From Mycolicibacterium gadium (GTDB taxonomy: Bacteria; Actinomycetota; Actinomycetes; Mycobacteriales; Mycobacteriaceae): DNA of 64,000 bases. Positions 27,658-37,988 of this stretch are shown here, piece after piece. The position numbers and the translations under genes are program-made. A model generated the notes under the pieces. It ran no database searches, was not told where the DNA came from, and saw nothing but the letters and a program-made list of their open reading frames with translations. The DNA lies in the NCBI RefSeq assembly GCF_010728925.1, contig NZ_AP022608.1, forward strand, positions 3,472,001 to 3,536,000, written 5' to 3'. Every line of letters begins with the position of its first letter. Position 1 is the stretch's first letter.

Positions 27658-29190
27658 TCATCGCTCCGCTTTGATGACCTGAATCAGGTTGAACTGCCAG
27701 CGCTCCAACAGCCGGTAGCCGGTTTCACGGGTTACGGCGAAGGCCGGGGTGCCGCCGAATAGCGGGCCCGGATCCATCGCCGGATGCTGTTCGTGGGCAG
27801 GCCGTTCCGGATCGGCCTGCGTGATGATCCACAGGACGCGGCAGACGTTCAGGGGACCTACCGACGCCTCAGGTATGAGGTTGGTGTCGAAGACGTCGTC
27901 GCGCTCGACCGCCGTCTGCCACAGGCTGATGTCGACGACGTTGTCGTAGGCATCGGGCCGAGCCGCGAGCAGGGGGCGCATCGGCGCGGGCATGAAGGTC
28001 ACGGTGTCGTTCACCAGCAGGCACTCACCCGGCTCGCCCTTGGACTTCGCTTCGATGAGGTCGGCGACCTGGCTGTAGTCCATTCCGTATTTCGCATACG
28101 GACTGCGTTGCACCAGAAGGTAATTGGGCGCCGCCGCAGCAGCGAAGACGACCAGCACGACGGCGACTGCCCATGGCCGGACCGCCAACGCGCCGACGCA
28201 CACCCCCAGTGCGAGTGCCATCGCCGGTGCGGTGAAGCACAGATACCGCGGCGTGTAGATCGGATGGACCAGGGCCGACCACCCGAGGATCAACACGGTA
28301 GGGACCACCAGCCACGCGATCGCGACGGCCAACAACTGGCGATCCGGCCCGGAAAGTTCCGCAGATGTGAAGCGCCACAAGATGATCGCTCCGAGGACGA
28401 CGCAGCAGGAGACGATCAGGAACAACGGGCTTCTCTCGAAGTACTGCTGAACGGCCACGTCTTCGACGGTCCGGCGGCCCACCGGTGAGATCCAGATGAT
28501 CTGGTGCGCTTGACCGACGGCCAGCCGCACGAACGGCGCCACCGCCAGACATGTGCACACCATGGCGACGGCGAACCGTACGACGACGGTCCGGGCCGGA
28601 CGATGAAAGCACAGGAAGACGGCGTGTGCCAGGAACATCAGCGCGAGGTAAACGTCGAGCAGAATCGATGCCGTCATGGCCGCCGCGTAGCAGAGCCAGA
28701 TCCAGTCGTTGTTGCGGCGCACACCGTGCACCAGCAGAACAGTCGACCACGCGGCGGCCAGCATCGTCAGCGCGTACGGCCGCGCCTCGATGCCGGCCCA
28801 CGTCGCGCGCGGCAGGATCGCGCACAGGACACCGGCGCTCAGTGCGACAGTGCGCGTCGAGAACTGTCTGCCCAGCACCACGACGCCCGCCGCAGCACCG
28901 CCGACGGCCAGTGCGCTGGGCACGCGCGACCAGAACTCCGTCGGTCCGAAGATCGTGAACCAGCCGTGCATGAGCACGTAATACAGGCCGTGGACGGCGT
29001 CGACGTTGCCCATCATGTGCCACAGCTGACCCAGCGAGCGACTGTACGACGCCGAGATCGTCGCCGCCTCGTCGTACCAGAAGGATGGCCGACCGGCGCC
29101 GGCGATGCTGAGCGCGGCGCCGAACACCCCCACGACGAGGGGATCGAGCACCGCGACCCTCGACTTCGTCGCGACTTCCTGGCCGGGCAC
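27658..29190 (-). CDS. GT-C glycosyltransferase, GT39/PMT-like membrane protein
   Basis: Protein of about 510 residues with some ten membrane helices. RPSFWYDEAATISASYSRS after the first helix carries the acidic catalytic pair (DE) of the GT-C fold, followed by GNVDAVHGLYYVLMHGWFTI typical of the GT39/AftB-like class. A soluble C-terminal domain begins after about residue 400. It should transfer a sugar from a polyprenyl-phosphate donor to a cell-envelope acceptor. The start is uncertain: GTG 29190 is chosen; ATG 29235 is possible. In-frame extension beyond is antisense to the VOC gene. Confidence 0.75.
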   Translation of the reverse strand: MPGQEVATKSRVAVLDPLVVGVFGAALSIAGAGRPSFWYDEAATISASYSRSLGQLWHMMGNVDAVHGLYYVLMHGWFTIFGPTEFWSRVPSALAVGGAAAGVVVLGRQFSTRTVALSAGVLCAILPRATWAGIEARPYALTMLAAAWSTVLLVHGVRRNNDWIWLCYAAAMTASILLDVYLALMFLAHAVFLCFHRPARTVVVRFAVAMVCTCLAVAPFVRLAVGQAHQIIWISPVGRRTVEDVAVQQYFERSPLFLIVSCCVVLGAIILWRFTSAELSGPDRQLLAVAIAWLVVPTVLILGWSALVHPIYTPRYLCFTAPAMALALGVCVGALAVRPWAVAVVLVVFAAAAAPNYLLVQRSPYAKYGMDYSQVADLIEAKSKGEPGECLLVNDTVTFMPAPMRPLLAARPDAYDNVVDISLWQTAVERDDVFDTNLIPEASVGPLNVCRVLWIITQADPERPAHEQHPAMDPGPLFGGTPAFAVTRETGYRLLERWQFNLIQVIKAER

Positions 29191-29319
29191 GCCGCTATGT
29201 TGCCAGAAGCACTTGTCGGTGCCCGGTGCTTGCATGGGGACCGGCGCGATGAGTTTGGCTCGCTGGCCGAGTCGTACTCGTTGCCCGCACGGGAAATTCA
29301 ACTCTCTAGGAGACTGCTC

Positions 29320-29772
29320 ATGGCAATCGACGTCCAGCCCGCCGTATCCCCCCACCTCGTCGTCGACGATGCTGCGGCGGCCATCGACTTCTACGTCAAG
29401 GCCTTCGGCGCCGAGGAGTACGGCCGAGTTCCCGGGCCCGACGGCAAGCTCGTTCACGCCGCATTGAACATCAACGGTTCCACGGTCATGCTCAACGACG
29501 ATTTCCCTGAGATGACCGAGGGCAAGTCGACGACCCCCAAGACGCTCGGCGGCAGCCCGGTGACCATCCATCTGACGGTCACCGATGTCGACACCAAGTT
29601 CGCCAAGGCCGTTGACGCGGGAGCGACTGTGGTGCACCCGCTGGAGGACGCGTTCTGGGGTGACCGGTACGGCGTCGTGCGCGATCCGTTCGGCCACCTC
29701 TGGTCGATGGGCCAGCCGGTGCGCGAGGTCAGCATGGAGGAGATCGAAGAGGCGATGAAGCAGAGCCAGTAA
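29320..29772 (+). CDS. VOC-superfamily (glyoxalase/bleomycin-resistance) protein, Rv0887c-like
   Basis: Protein of 150 residues with the two beta-alpha-beta-beta-beta units of the vicinal oxygen chelate fold. VSPHLVVDDAAAAIDFYVKA starts the first; VTIHLTVTDVDTKFAKAVDA starts the second; WGDRYGVVRDPFGHLWSMG is the C-terminal hallmark, with likely metal ligands. AGGAG precedes the ATG at 29320. The fold is used for isomerases, dioxygenases and antibiotic binding; the substrate here is unknown. Order relative to fprB matches M. tuberculosis Rv0887c-Rv0886. Confidence 0.85.
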   Translation: MAIDVQPAVSPHLVVDDAAAAIDFYVKAFGAEEYGRVPGPDGKLVHAALNINGSTVMLNDDFPEMTEGKSTTPKTLGGSPVTIHLTVTDVDTKFAKAVDAGATVVHPLEDAFWGDRYGVVRDPFGHLWSMGQPVREVSMEEIEEAMKQSQ

Positions 29773-29777
29773 CGGAC

Positions 29778-31456
29778 CTAGCGGCGCAGGCCGGCGAGCA
29801 CGCGCTCGCGCATCGACGGCGCGGGTGCCTCGGCCGCCGCGGCGAGCATCTCGGCAATCGTCGTGAACTTGTCGCGGGGTCGATGCTCGCCGCCGCGCGC
29901 GATCTCCGCGTCGTCGATGGCCTTCCACCCCGCAGCGCCGATCACGTCTGGCCGCCTGCTTCGCACGAGCTTGTCCAGCGCGGCCGGCTTGCCGGCCGGA
30001 TCCGCGAGCATCCCCGCGTTGTAGTCGGCGACCAGGTTGTGCACCGTCTCGCCGGCGCACGATTTGTTGGTACCGATGAAGCCGGTGGAGCCGCGCTTGA
30101 TCCAGCCCGCCACATAGCTGCCGCGCACCGCCTCACCCGACGCCGGATCGATGACCCGGCCGCCGTCATTGGGCACCACCGCAGCGTCGTCATCGAACGG
30201 AATGTCGCGAATCGCCTTGCCGCGGTAACCGATCGACGTCAACACCAGACCGGCCTCGATGCGGTGGACCTCGTCGGTGCCCGTCACCGCGAACTCGACA
30301 CCCGTCGCTCGGTGCTCACCGACGATGCGTACCGGCGTCAACTGATAGGCCAGTCGGATCCGCGGTCGCGTCGCCGGTGCCGACGCATCCCCGAGCTTCG
30401 ACAGGACCTCGAGCTTGTTGCGCGTCAACGGATCTGTGACCGTCGCGAGGTCACTGATGACCCGATCATGATCGGCGCTGTCCAGCACCACATCACACAC
30501 CGAGGTCAGCCCGATCAGTTCCGGAAGCGTGAAGGCCGAGTGCACCGGACCCCGGCGGGCGGCGACTACGACCTCGTTGACCTTCGAACCCCTCAACGCG
30601 GCCAGCGCGTGGTCGGAGATGTCCGTGCGCGCCAGCACATCGGGGTCGGTGGTCAGAATGCGGGCGACGTCGAACGCCACGTTGCCGTTGCCGACGACGA
30701 CCACCCGCTCGTGGTTCAAATCGACTGGTAAATCGGTGAATTCAGGGTGGCCGTTGATCCACGCAACCATCTCGGTCGCGGTCCCCGTGCCGGGCAGTCC
30801 CATGCCGGCGATGTCGAGGCGGCGATCGTTCGGCGCACCGACGGCGTAGAGCACCGCGTGATGGTGAGCCAGCAGATCGGCGTGCGTGACATCCGATCCC
30901 ACGTCGACGTTCAGATAGAACGTGAAGCCGGGCAGCTTCGTCACCTTGTCGAAGAGCGACGTCACCCGTTTGGTGCTCTGATGGTCGGGGGCCACCCCGG
31001 CACCACGAGCCCGTACGGGGTCGGCAGCCGCTCGAAGACGTTGACCCGCACACCGCGCTGCGTCAGCAGTTCGTCGGCGGCGTACATGGCCGCCGGTCCC
31101 GAGCCGACGATCGCGACCGTCAACGGTCCACCGGAGCGTGGCCGGACCAACGGCGCCTCGAGCACCGGCGCCAGCTTGGACGTCGGCGGCAGCTTGCCCT
31201 CGGGTTTGGGATAGAACGACGCGTTCAACTCGATGAACGGCAGCTGCTCGGGTTCGAGCCGGGTGTCGGGTGCGATCGCTCCGACCGGGCACGCCGAGAC
31301 ACACGCGCCGCAATCGACGCACGCGACCGGGTCGATGTAGAGCATCTCGGCGGTGGCGAAGCCCGGCTCGTCCGGTGACGGGTGGATGCAGTTCACCGGA
31401 CAGGCGTAGACACAGGACCCGTCGCTGCAACACGACTGGGTTATCACATGAGGCAT
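29778..31456 (-). pseudogene. fprB: FprB-like ferredoxin/ferredoxin-NADP reductase, one frameshift
   Basis: The 5' part (31456 to about 31004) encodes a two-cluster ferredoxin domain (SCVYACPVNCIHP and CVDCGACVSACPVGAI) followed by the FAD motif VAIVGSGPAAMYAADELL. The rest, in another frame, continues with RAGVAPDHQSTKRVTSLF, VVVVGNGNVAFDVARILTTD and the C-terminal GWIKRGSTGFIGTNKSC. FprB from M. tuberculosis reads LPTPYGLVRAGVAPDH at the junction; here one base is missing between 31003 and 31004. Repaired length would be about 560 residues. The gene starts 7 nt after the AurF-like oxygenase gene, implying that it supplies it with electrons from NADPH. Confidence 0.82.
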
Positions 31457-31463
31457 GGGTGTC

Positions 31464-32492
31464 CTACGCAGCCGACACCAGATGCTGGCGGGCAGGCTCG
31501 CTCCGATACCGGCTCGGCCGGCCGCTGATCCGACACATCCGCCAGATCAGTTTCGCGAGCGGGTTTATCAGCCCGGTGTCGTGGGCAAGCATCCGGACGT
31601 CGCCGAACATGTCGCGCAGCATCTGCCGCGACTCGGGTGACTTGAAGAAGATCTCCTTGCGAACTGACCGCGGGATATTGAATTCCTTCCAGAACGCCCG
31701 CGGCGGCACGATGATCGCCGAGCACAGCACGCGCATCACGACCGGAACATAGAGCGACAACCAGAACCGCTTCCGCCGCGGCAGGTCAGGAACTCGCTTG
31801 CGCAGGTATTCGTGCGCGAACGAGATGTGCCGCGCTTCTTCGGCCACGTGGATGGCCATCACGCGCTCCATGATCGGATGCAGCGTCTTGCCCTCGCGCA
31901 GCACGTTTTTCTGGGTGTGGTCGATGGGCTCCTCGCCGGCCAGAATGCCGAACCAGAAGGGGATCGGCAGCGGCCCCGCGACGAGCGGGATGACCGGCTG
32001 AATCCATTTCAGCAAGCGCGGCATACCGGGCACATCGGCACCGATGCGGTTGACCATCTCCTGGAACATCATCGTGTGGTTGCACTCTTCGACCGCCTCA
32101 TGCAGGCAGTACCGGTACTCCGGCGAGCCGTTGGGCGTCCAGAAGGCGTACTCCATGAGCCCGCGGATCAGAATGGACTCGAAGTGCAGACCGACCTTCG
32201 CGACGTTGGCCTGCCGCCACATGCCGATCTCGATCTGGCGCTCTTTTGGCTGCGACTGATACCAGGGGTGCTTCCCTATCGGGTCGGTCGCCGGCAGGAT
32301 CCAGCGCTCGTCATCCTCGACGACCTTGAACTCCGGCGAGTCCCAGTCGATGTCGGTGTACGGATTGAAGTTGCGTCGCACCGACCCCTCGGACAATGTG
32401 GTGAGCATGTCGACGTATGCGGTGTCATCGGTGACATCCATATTGCGCCGCCAGCGCCGGACCGTGCGTGTTCGGGCTTCCTTGACTGCCAT
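31464..32492 (-). CDS. AurF-like diiron oxygenase, Rv0885-like
   Basis: Protein of 342 residues. Diiron ligands are seen in CLHEAVEECNHTMMFQEM (EExxH) and HVAEEARHISFAHEYL (EExxH), as in p-aminobenzoate N-oxygenase AurF and related ferritin-like enzymes. The ATG at 32492 follows a strong GAGGAGGT ribosome-binding site. Seven nt downstream is fprB, which encodes a ferredoxin and its reductase, a natural electron supply. AurF oxidises aryl amines to nitro compounds; the substrate in mycobacteria is unknown. A set of nested inverted repeats lies upstream (32535-32562). Confidence 0.85.
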   Translation of the reverse strand: MAVKEARTRTVRRWRRNMDVTDDTAYVDMLTTLSEGSVRRNFNPYTDIDWDSPEFKVVEDDERWILPATDPIGKHPWYQSQPKERQIEIGMWRQANVAKVGLHFESILIRGLMEYAFWTPNGSPEYRYCLHEAVEECNHTMMFQEMVNRIGADVPGMPRLLKWIQPVIPLVAGPLPIPFWFGILAGEEPIDHTQKNVLREGKTLHPIMERVMAIHVAEEARHISFAHEYLRKRVPDLPRRKRFWLSLYVPVVMRVLCSAIIVPPRAFWKEFNIPRSVRKEIFFKSPESRQMLRDMFGDVRMLAHDTGLINPLAKLIWRMCRISGRPSRYRSEPARQHLVSAA

Positions 32493-32534
32493 TCGACACC
32501 TCCTCGGTGAGGTCTACGAGCCTTGATTGTCAAA

Positions 32535-32562
32535 CACGGTACCGCAGGTATCGCATACCGTG
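32535..32562. promoter_or_regulatory. Nested inverted repeats between AurF-like gene and map
   Basis: CACGGTA (32535-32541) and TACCGTG (32556-32562) enclose a second palindrome GGTAT-CGC-ATACC (32547-32559). Together they form several GGTAnC-like half-sites in the 133-nt divergent promoter, as for a dimeric repressor binding cooperatively. The regulator is unknown. Confidence 0.45.
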
Positions 32563-32625
32563 AATACCCCTTTCCGGCATGTGGCACACCGGGCCCGGAA
32601 CCTACTTTTGTGACGGAGGCCACAC

Positions 32626-33390
32626 ATGGTTGAGCTGAAGACCCGAGACGAAATCGAGTTGATGGCCGACGCGGGCGCCGTCGTCGCCGAGGCGCTGAGC
32701 GCGGTCATCGAGCGGGCGAAGCCGGGGATGACCGCCTTGGACCTGGACCGCATCGCCGCTGAGGTCTTGACGCGGCACGGCGCGTCGTCACCGTTCCTGA
32801 ACTACCACCCGCGGTGGGCGCCGACCCCGTTTCCCGGCGTGCTGTGCGTCAGCGTCAACGACGCCGTTGTGCATGGCATCCCCAATGAGTACGTACTCGC
32901 CGACGGCGATCTGGTGTCGGTCGACTTCGGCGCCACCCTGCACGGCTGGACCGGGGATGCGGCGCGCAGCTTCATCGTCGGAACCCCGCGCGACGGGGAT
33001 GCCGCGCTGATCGAGGCCGCCGACGCGGCGCTCGCGGCGGGCATCGCGGCGGTGCGGCCGGGCAACAGGCTCGGAGACGTCGGCCATGCGATCTCGACGA
33101 CGGTGCATGAGAGGGGCTTCGGTCTGCTCGCCGACCACGGCGGGCACGGCATCGGCCGCACCATGCACGAGGACCCGGACGTACCCAACGAAGGCCGGCC
33201 TGGCAAGGGAATGAAGTTGCGTCCCGGTTTGGTCATCGCGATCGAGCCCATGTTGATCGGCGACGGCACCGACGAATACCGGCACGACCCCGACGGGTGG
33301 ACGCTCCGAAGTCTGTCGGGCGCCCGGGCCGCCCACAGCGAGCACACCGTTGCCGTCACCCCCGACGGGGCTCGAATCCTGACGAACTAG
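32626..33390 (+). CDS. map: Methionine aminopeptidase, type I
   Basis: Protein of 254 residues, the compact type I form without an N-terminal SH3-binding extension. All five metal ligands are present: Asp100 and Asp111 (SVDFGATLHGWTGD), His174 (HGGHGIGRTMHEDP), Glu207 (IAIEPML) and Glu239 (AAHSEHTVAV). It removes the initiator methionine from nascent proteins. GGAGG lies 7 nt upstream of the ATG. Other mycobacteria have this as an additional paralogue beside the ribosomal-protein-linked map, so it may be redundant or specialised; that other copy is not in the window. Confidence 0.9.
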   Translation: MVELKTRDEIELMADAGAVVAEALSAVIERAKPGMTALDLDRIAAEVLTRHGASSPFLNYHPRWAPTPFPGVLCVSVNDAVVHGIPNEYVLADGDLVSVDFGATLHGWTGDAARSFIVGTPRDGDAALIEAADAALAAGIAAVRPGNRLGDVGHAISTTVHERGFGLLADHGGHGIGRTMHEDPDVPNEGRPGKGMKLRPGLVIAIEPMLIGDGTDEYRHDPDGWTLRSLSGARAAHSEHTVAVTPDGARILTN

Positions 33391-33396
33391 CGACGG

Positions 33397-33888
33397 CTAC
33401 CTCTTCGCGAAGTCGCCAGCCACGGTCAACATGCTGCCGCTTCTGACGGCCGAGAATCCCGCATCGGTCATGCCACAGTCGGTGATGACCGCGCGGTGCC
33501 CCGGACTGTTCATCCACCAATTCACCGCGGCAGCAGGTGAACCGCCGGGGCCATTGGCCCAGAACACGATTTCGCCGAGATCCTCGAACGACGTATAGCC
33601 GGCGTCCGTGACGCGCTGGACGACAGAGGAGCCGTCCGAACCGGTGTGGGCCTGCACTCCGGACCTGAGCATGTCGTTGGCATGGCGCGCGGCCGACGCC
33701 GTCAGCTGCGGATTGGGCGCCACCGGACCACATCCGTTGGCCGCGCGCGTCGCGTTGATCTCGTTGAGCACCGCGCCGCCCTCGTCTCCGGAAGCCTGCG
33801 TCGGCGCCGCAGCGGCTATCGCACCCAACGCCATCATCGCCGCTGCACACATCGGCATGAGGGCCGTAACGTTCCCATGACTGATCAC
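33397..33888 (-). CDS. Secreted CAP-domain (SCP/PR1) protein
   Basis: Protein of 163 residues with a hydrophobic signal peptide (about 9-32, ending PTQAS) and a CAP domain: LNEINATRAANGCGPVAPNP, LTASAARHANDMLRSG with a conserved His, HTGSDGSSVVQRVTDAGY, GEIVFWANG and NSPGHRAVITDCGMTDAGF. Secreted bacterial CAP proteins have unclear roles in the envelope or in binding lipids and peptides. The start could be GTG 33888 or ATG 33858. It is convergent with map (6 nt gap) and divergent from serC by 144 nt. Confidence 0.83.
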   Translation of the reverse strand: MISHGNVTALMPMCAAAMMALGAIAAAAPTQASGDEGGAVLNEINATRAANGCGPVAPNPQLTASAARHANDMLRSGVQAHTGSDGSSVVQRVTDAGYTSFEDLGEIVFWANGPGGSPAAAVNWWMNSPGHRAVITDCGMTDAGFSAVRSGSMLTVAGDFAKR

Positions 33889-33987
33889 GTGCCCCCCAAT
33901 GGGCTCAGTCCCCGACAGATCACATTATGGATACAAAATGGTTCCATCGTGTGTTCTTTACCCACTTTTCCAACATTTTCTGCTTGA

Positions 33988-35145
<1,158 letters not shown>

Positions 35146-35230
35146 CCTGCCCGCGTGTCTACCTGGTAACAGGCGGATAACGCAGTAGGGTCGCGTGATC
35201 GGGCATCGTAGCCGCCCGGAGGAGGTCGAC

Positions 35231-36046
35231 ATGCGCAAACTCAAAGTCGTTGGACTCGACGTCGACGGCAGACAAATCATCTGCGAGGCCGACGACTCCG
35301 GCGAGAAGTTCCTGCTGGTCCCCGATGACCGGTTGCGGGCCGCCGCGCGCGGCGACAAGACCGGTTCCACGCCATCCCGGGAAACTTCTCAAACCAACGA
35401 CGAGGGTCCAAGCGTGCTGCGTCCCAAAGAGATTCAGGCCAAGATCCGCGCAGGTGCTTCCGTCGAGCAGGTCGCCGCGGCCTCCGGCGTCGATTTGAGC
35501 CGCGTCGAGCGATTTGCTCATCCGGTCCTGCTGGAGCGGTCGAGAGCGGCCGAGCTGGCGACGGCGGCGCACCCGGTGCTGGCCGACGGCCCCTCGGTGC
35601 TGACGCTGTTGGAGACGGTGACGACGTCCCTGATCGCCCGCGGTCTGGGCGCCGAGGCCACCAACTGGGACGCCTGGCGCAACGAAGACGGACGCTGGAC
35701 CGTCCAGATGGCATGGAAAGCGGGCCTGTCCGACAACGTCGCGCATTTCCGGTTCACCCCGGGCGCACACGGCGGCACGGTGACTGCGGCCGACGACTCG
35801 GCATCCGAACTCATCGACCCGAACTTCGCGCGTCCATTGCGGCCGGTCGCTGCGGTGCCACACTTCGAGCTGGAGGACGAGCCGGAGCCGGTCGCCGAAC
35901 CTGAGCTGGACCTCAGGCCGGAGTCCGAGCCAGAACCGGAGCCGACACCGCCTGCCGCGCCGAAGCCACGCGCACGCAAGGGCAAGCCGGCAGTGCCCGC
36001 GTGGGAGGACGTGCTGCTTGGCGTGCGGTCCAGCGGCCAGCGCTGA
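35231..36046 (+). CDS. sepH: SepH-like septation protein (DUF3071, Rv0883c)
   Basis: Protein of 271 residues from ATG 35231 after GGAGGTCGAC. The N-terminal DUF3071 domain (about 1-130) includes MRKLKVVGLDVDGRQIIC, a helix-turn-helix SVEQVAAASGVDLSRVERFA and TNWDAWRNEDGRWTVQMAW. An acidic, proline-rich tail (EPEPVAEPELDL, then PPAAPKPRARKGKPAVPAW) follows. In Streptomyces and M. smegmatis the homologue SepH binds FtsZ and promotes filament assembly at division sites; that is family knowledge. It ends in a bidirectional hairpin at 36086-36109. Confidence 0.9.
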   Translation: MRKLKVVGLDVDGRQIICEADDSGEKFLLVPDDRLRAAARGDKTGSTPSRETSQTNDEGPSVLRPKEIQAKIRAGASVEQVAAASGVDLSRVERFAHPVLLERSRAAELATAAHPVLADGPSVLTLLETVTTSLIARGLGAEATNWDAWRNEDGRWTVQMAWKAGLSDNVAHFRFTPGAHGGTVTAADDSASELIDPNFARPLRPVAAVPHFELEDEPEPVAEPELDLRPESEPEPEPTPPAAPKPRARKGKPAVPAWEDVLLGVRSSGQR

Positions 36047-36085
36047 CGCTTGGCTGGCTGAGGCGCTGATCGACGCCGGCTGAGC

Positions 36086-36109
36086 CGGGATTCGAACAGG
36101 TGAATCCCG
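36086..36109. terminator. Bidirectional hairpin between sepH and DUF2537 gene
   Basis: CGGGATTC (36086-36093) and GAATCCCG (36102-36109) form a perfect 8-bp stem with an 8-nt loop. It lies between convergent stop codons at 36046 and 36110. No T-run is present. The GATTCGAAC string is a chance resemblance to a tRNA T-loop. Confidence 0.65.
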
Positions 36110-36382
36110 TTATCCCGCAAGGGCGATAGCGATGGCGGTGACCCATGCGCAGGCCACCCCGACGGCGGCGCCCAGAACGAACCAGCGCCAGACGGGTCGC
36201 TTACGCCATTCCCACACAGTCGGCGTCAGGCCGCCGACGGCGACCAGATTGAGGCCGACGGCCAACATCGGGTGCACCCTTGTCAGCCCCACGCTCAGCA
36301 CGACGATGGCGGCACCAACGACCGCGGCGACGAATGCGGACACCGTCAGGCCCATCGCCCACGGAGTCGAATCGTCGGTCAC
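36110..36382 (-). CDS. DUF2537 membrane protein, Rv0882-like
   Basis: Protein of 90 residues with three hydrophobic segments (about 9-31, 36-52, 66-88) and a short WEWRKRPVWRWF loop. The size and synteny (after an SpoU methyltransferase gene, before sepH) match Rv0882. Its ATG overlaps the stop of the methyltransferase gene by 4 nt (ATGA), so the two are translationally coupled. No function is known. Confidence 0.8.
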   Translation of the reverse strand: MTDDSTPWAMGLTVSAFVAAVVGAAIVVLSVGLTRVHPMLAVGLNLVAVGGLTPTVWEWRKRPVWRWFVLGAAVGVACAWVTAIAIALAG

Positions 36383-37194
36383 CGGTTCAATCTAACCCGT
36401 TCGTAGAAGGCCAAGGCCGCGGCGGTGGCCACGTTGAGCGAGTCGGTGCCGCGCGACATCGCGATGCGCACCCTCACGTCACTGGCCCGCATCGCGCGTT
36501 CGGACAACCCCGGTCCCTCCGCACCGACTAGCACCGCTACGCGATGATCGGCCATATCGGTCATCGCGTCAGACAGTGTGCCAGCAGATGGATCGGGTGT
36601 CATCGCGAGCAGGCGAAAGCCGCTGTCCCGCAACATCTCCAGATCCTCCGGCCAATCATCCGCCCATGCGTAGGGCACCAGCAGGGCATGTCCCATCGAC
36701 ACCCGGACGGCACGTCGGTACAGAGGATCCGCGCATCCCGTGCCAAACACGATCGCGTCGACGTCGAGGCCGGCGGCATTGCGGAAGATCGATCCGAGGT
36801 TCTCGTGATCGTTGACGCCCTCGAGAACGGCGATGGTCCTAGCGGTCTCGATCACCTGCGACACCGTCAGCTCGGGTGGGCGCGACGCCGACGCCAACAC
36901 TCCGCGGTTGAGATGAAAACCCACCACGTCGGCCATCACGTCGGCGCTCACGCGGTAGTAGGGCGCCGCGACGCCGTCCAGGTCGGCGGCCAGTTCTGCC
37001 AGGCGCCGGTCCGTGCCAAGCAGGGCCCGCGGCGTGAACCGTGATACGAGCATGCGCTGCGCGACCAGCACACCCTCGGCGATGACCAGGCCTTTGCCGG
37101 TCGGCAGGTCAGGTCTGCGGTCCACGCTGTTGAGATCGCGAAAGTCGTCCAGCCGCGGATCTGCGGGGTCGAAGACGTCGATTACTTCGGACAA
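36379..37194 (-). CDS. SpoU/TrmH-family RNA 2'-O-methyltransferase, Rv0881-like
   Basis: Protein of 271 residues with a substrate-binding N-terminus and a SPOUT domain. NDHENLGSIFRNAAGLDVDA is motif 1, VAVLVGAEGPGLSERAM motif 2, and MSRGTDSLNVATAAALAFYE motif 3, which form the knotted SAM site. It should methylate ribose 2'-O in rRNA or tRNA; the target nucleotide is not known. The start is TTG 37194. Downstream genes are coupled; the MarR gene lies 35 nt upstream on the same strand. Confidence 0.87.
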   Translation of the reverse strand: MSEVIDVFDPADPRLDDFRDLNSVDRRPDLPTGKGLVIAEGVLVAQRMLVSRFTPRALLGTDRRLAELAADLDGVAAPYYRVSADVMADVVGFHLNRGVLASASRPPELTVSQVIETARTIAVLEGVNDHENLGSIFRNAAGLDVDAIVFGTGCADPLYRRAVRVSMGHALLVPYAWADDWPEDLEMLRDSGFRLLAMTPDPSAGTLSDAMTDMADHRVAVLVGAEGPGLSERAMRASDVRVRIAMSRGTDSLNVATAAALAFYERVRLNR

Positions 37195-37229
37195 TCCCGC
37201 TCGCTACGCTCGTGCCCGCCCAATACCGC

Positions 37230-37661
37230 TCACGCGCTTTCGTCGACCATCGCCGACATCAGGTCAGCAGCGGTCAGGAGTGCCTCACGTTGTGCGGGAT
37301 CGAGTTTGGCCAGCCGCTGCGACAGCCACTCCTGGCTCGCGCGGCGCTCGGCCTCGATCAACTCGACACCCGCCGGGGACACCGACACCAGGACCTGGCG
37401 TCGGTCGTCGGGATGCGCCATCCGCGCGACGAGGCCTAGTTCGCACAGCGATCCGATCACCCGAGTCATCGAAGGTGGACGCACGCGTTCCTTCTCGGCT
37501 AACACGCCCGGCGTCATCGGACCCTCCTTGGCGAGGGTCGATAGCGCCGACAGCTGAGAGAGCGATACATGCGAATCCGGTCGTCGGAAGCGCAATTGGC
37601 GGGCCAGGCGAATGACCGCGAGCGACAGATCGCTCGCCAAGCGACCGTCGGGTTCTTTCAC
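37230..37661 (-). CDS. MarR-family regulator, Rv0880-like
   Basis: Protein of 143 residues from GTG 37661. The wing-helix region reads [59 protein letters not shown], a clear MarR pattern. Synteny fits Rv0880, which sits between the methyltransferase and the divergent DUF2530 gene. It could regulate that neighbour or itself; a short AGCA-G-TGCT palindrome (37678-37686) in the divergent gap is the only possible site seen. Confidence 0.87.
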   Translation of the reverse strand: MKEPDGRLASDLSLAVIRLARQLRFRRPDSHVSLSQLSALSTLAKEGPMTPGVLAEKERVRPPSMTRVIGSLCELGLVARMAHPDDRRQVLVSVSPAGVELIEAERRASQEWLSQRLAKLDPAQREALLTAADLMSAMVDESA

Positions 37662-37721
37662 GAGGCAAAGAGTACATAGCAGTGCTGAAGAAAAGAAAGG
37701 TTATGGGTTAGGTTTCAATCG

Positions 37722-37961
37722 ATGACCCCGCAACCACCTGCCCTGCCGCCTGTCCTGCTGAAGCAGTGGCCGGTGATCGCTGTGATCACGACGGGCTGGC
37801 TGATCGCCACGTTGTTGGCCTTCACGGTGCCCGCACTGCACGGCTGTCGGCCATTCGCGATCGCCGGACTCGGCGTCGGCGTGCTTGGCACATCGATCTT
37901 TCTGTGGCAGCGTCGGGCGGTGCGCCGCGGGTCGCGCGGCGCGCAGAGCGGACTCGACTGA
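37722..37961 (+). CDS. DUF2530 membrane protein, Rv0879c-like
   Basis: Protein of 79 residues with two membrane segments (about 18-38 and 48-64) connected by LHGCRPF, and a basic C-terminus. It matches the small actinobacterial DUF2530 family in size and position. The start ATG at 37722 leaves 60 nt between it and the divergent marR. It is followed after 27 nt by an SRPBCC gene on the same strand. The function is unknown. Confidence 0.8.
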   Translation: MTPQPPALPPVLLKQWPVIAVITTGWLIATLLAFTVPALHGCRPFAIAGLGVGVLGTSIFLWQRRAVRRGSRGAQSGLD

Positions 37962-37988
37962 ATTCGTCTGACACCCAAGGAGGTAGCG

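Noticed and set aside
29191..30060. Extended N-terminus of the glycosyltransferase (800-codon frame)
   Set aside because: The extra ~290 residues are antisense to the VOC gene and fprB, and lack hydrophobic or conserved sequence.
36086..36109. GATTCGAAC resembling a tRNA T-arm
   Set aside because: No acceptor, D or anticodon stems surround it; it is part of a simple 8-bp hairpin between convergent genes.
37678..37686. AGCA-G-TGCT as a MarR operator
   Set aside because: Too short to distinguish from chance; mentioned only as a possible site.
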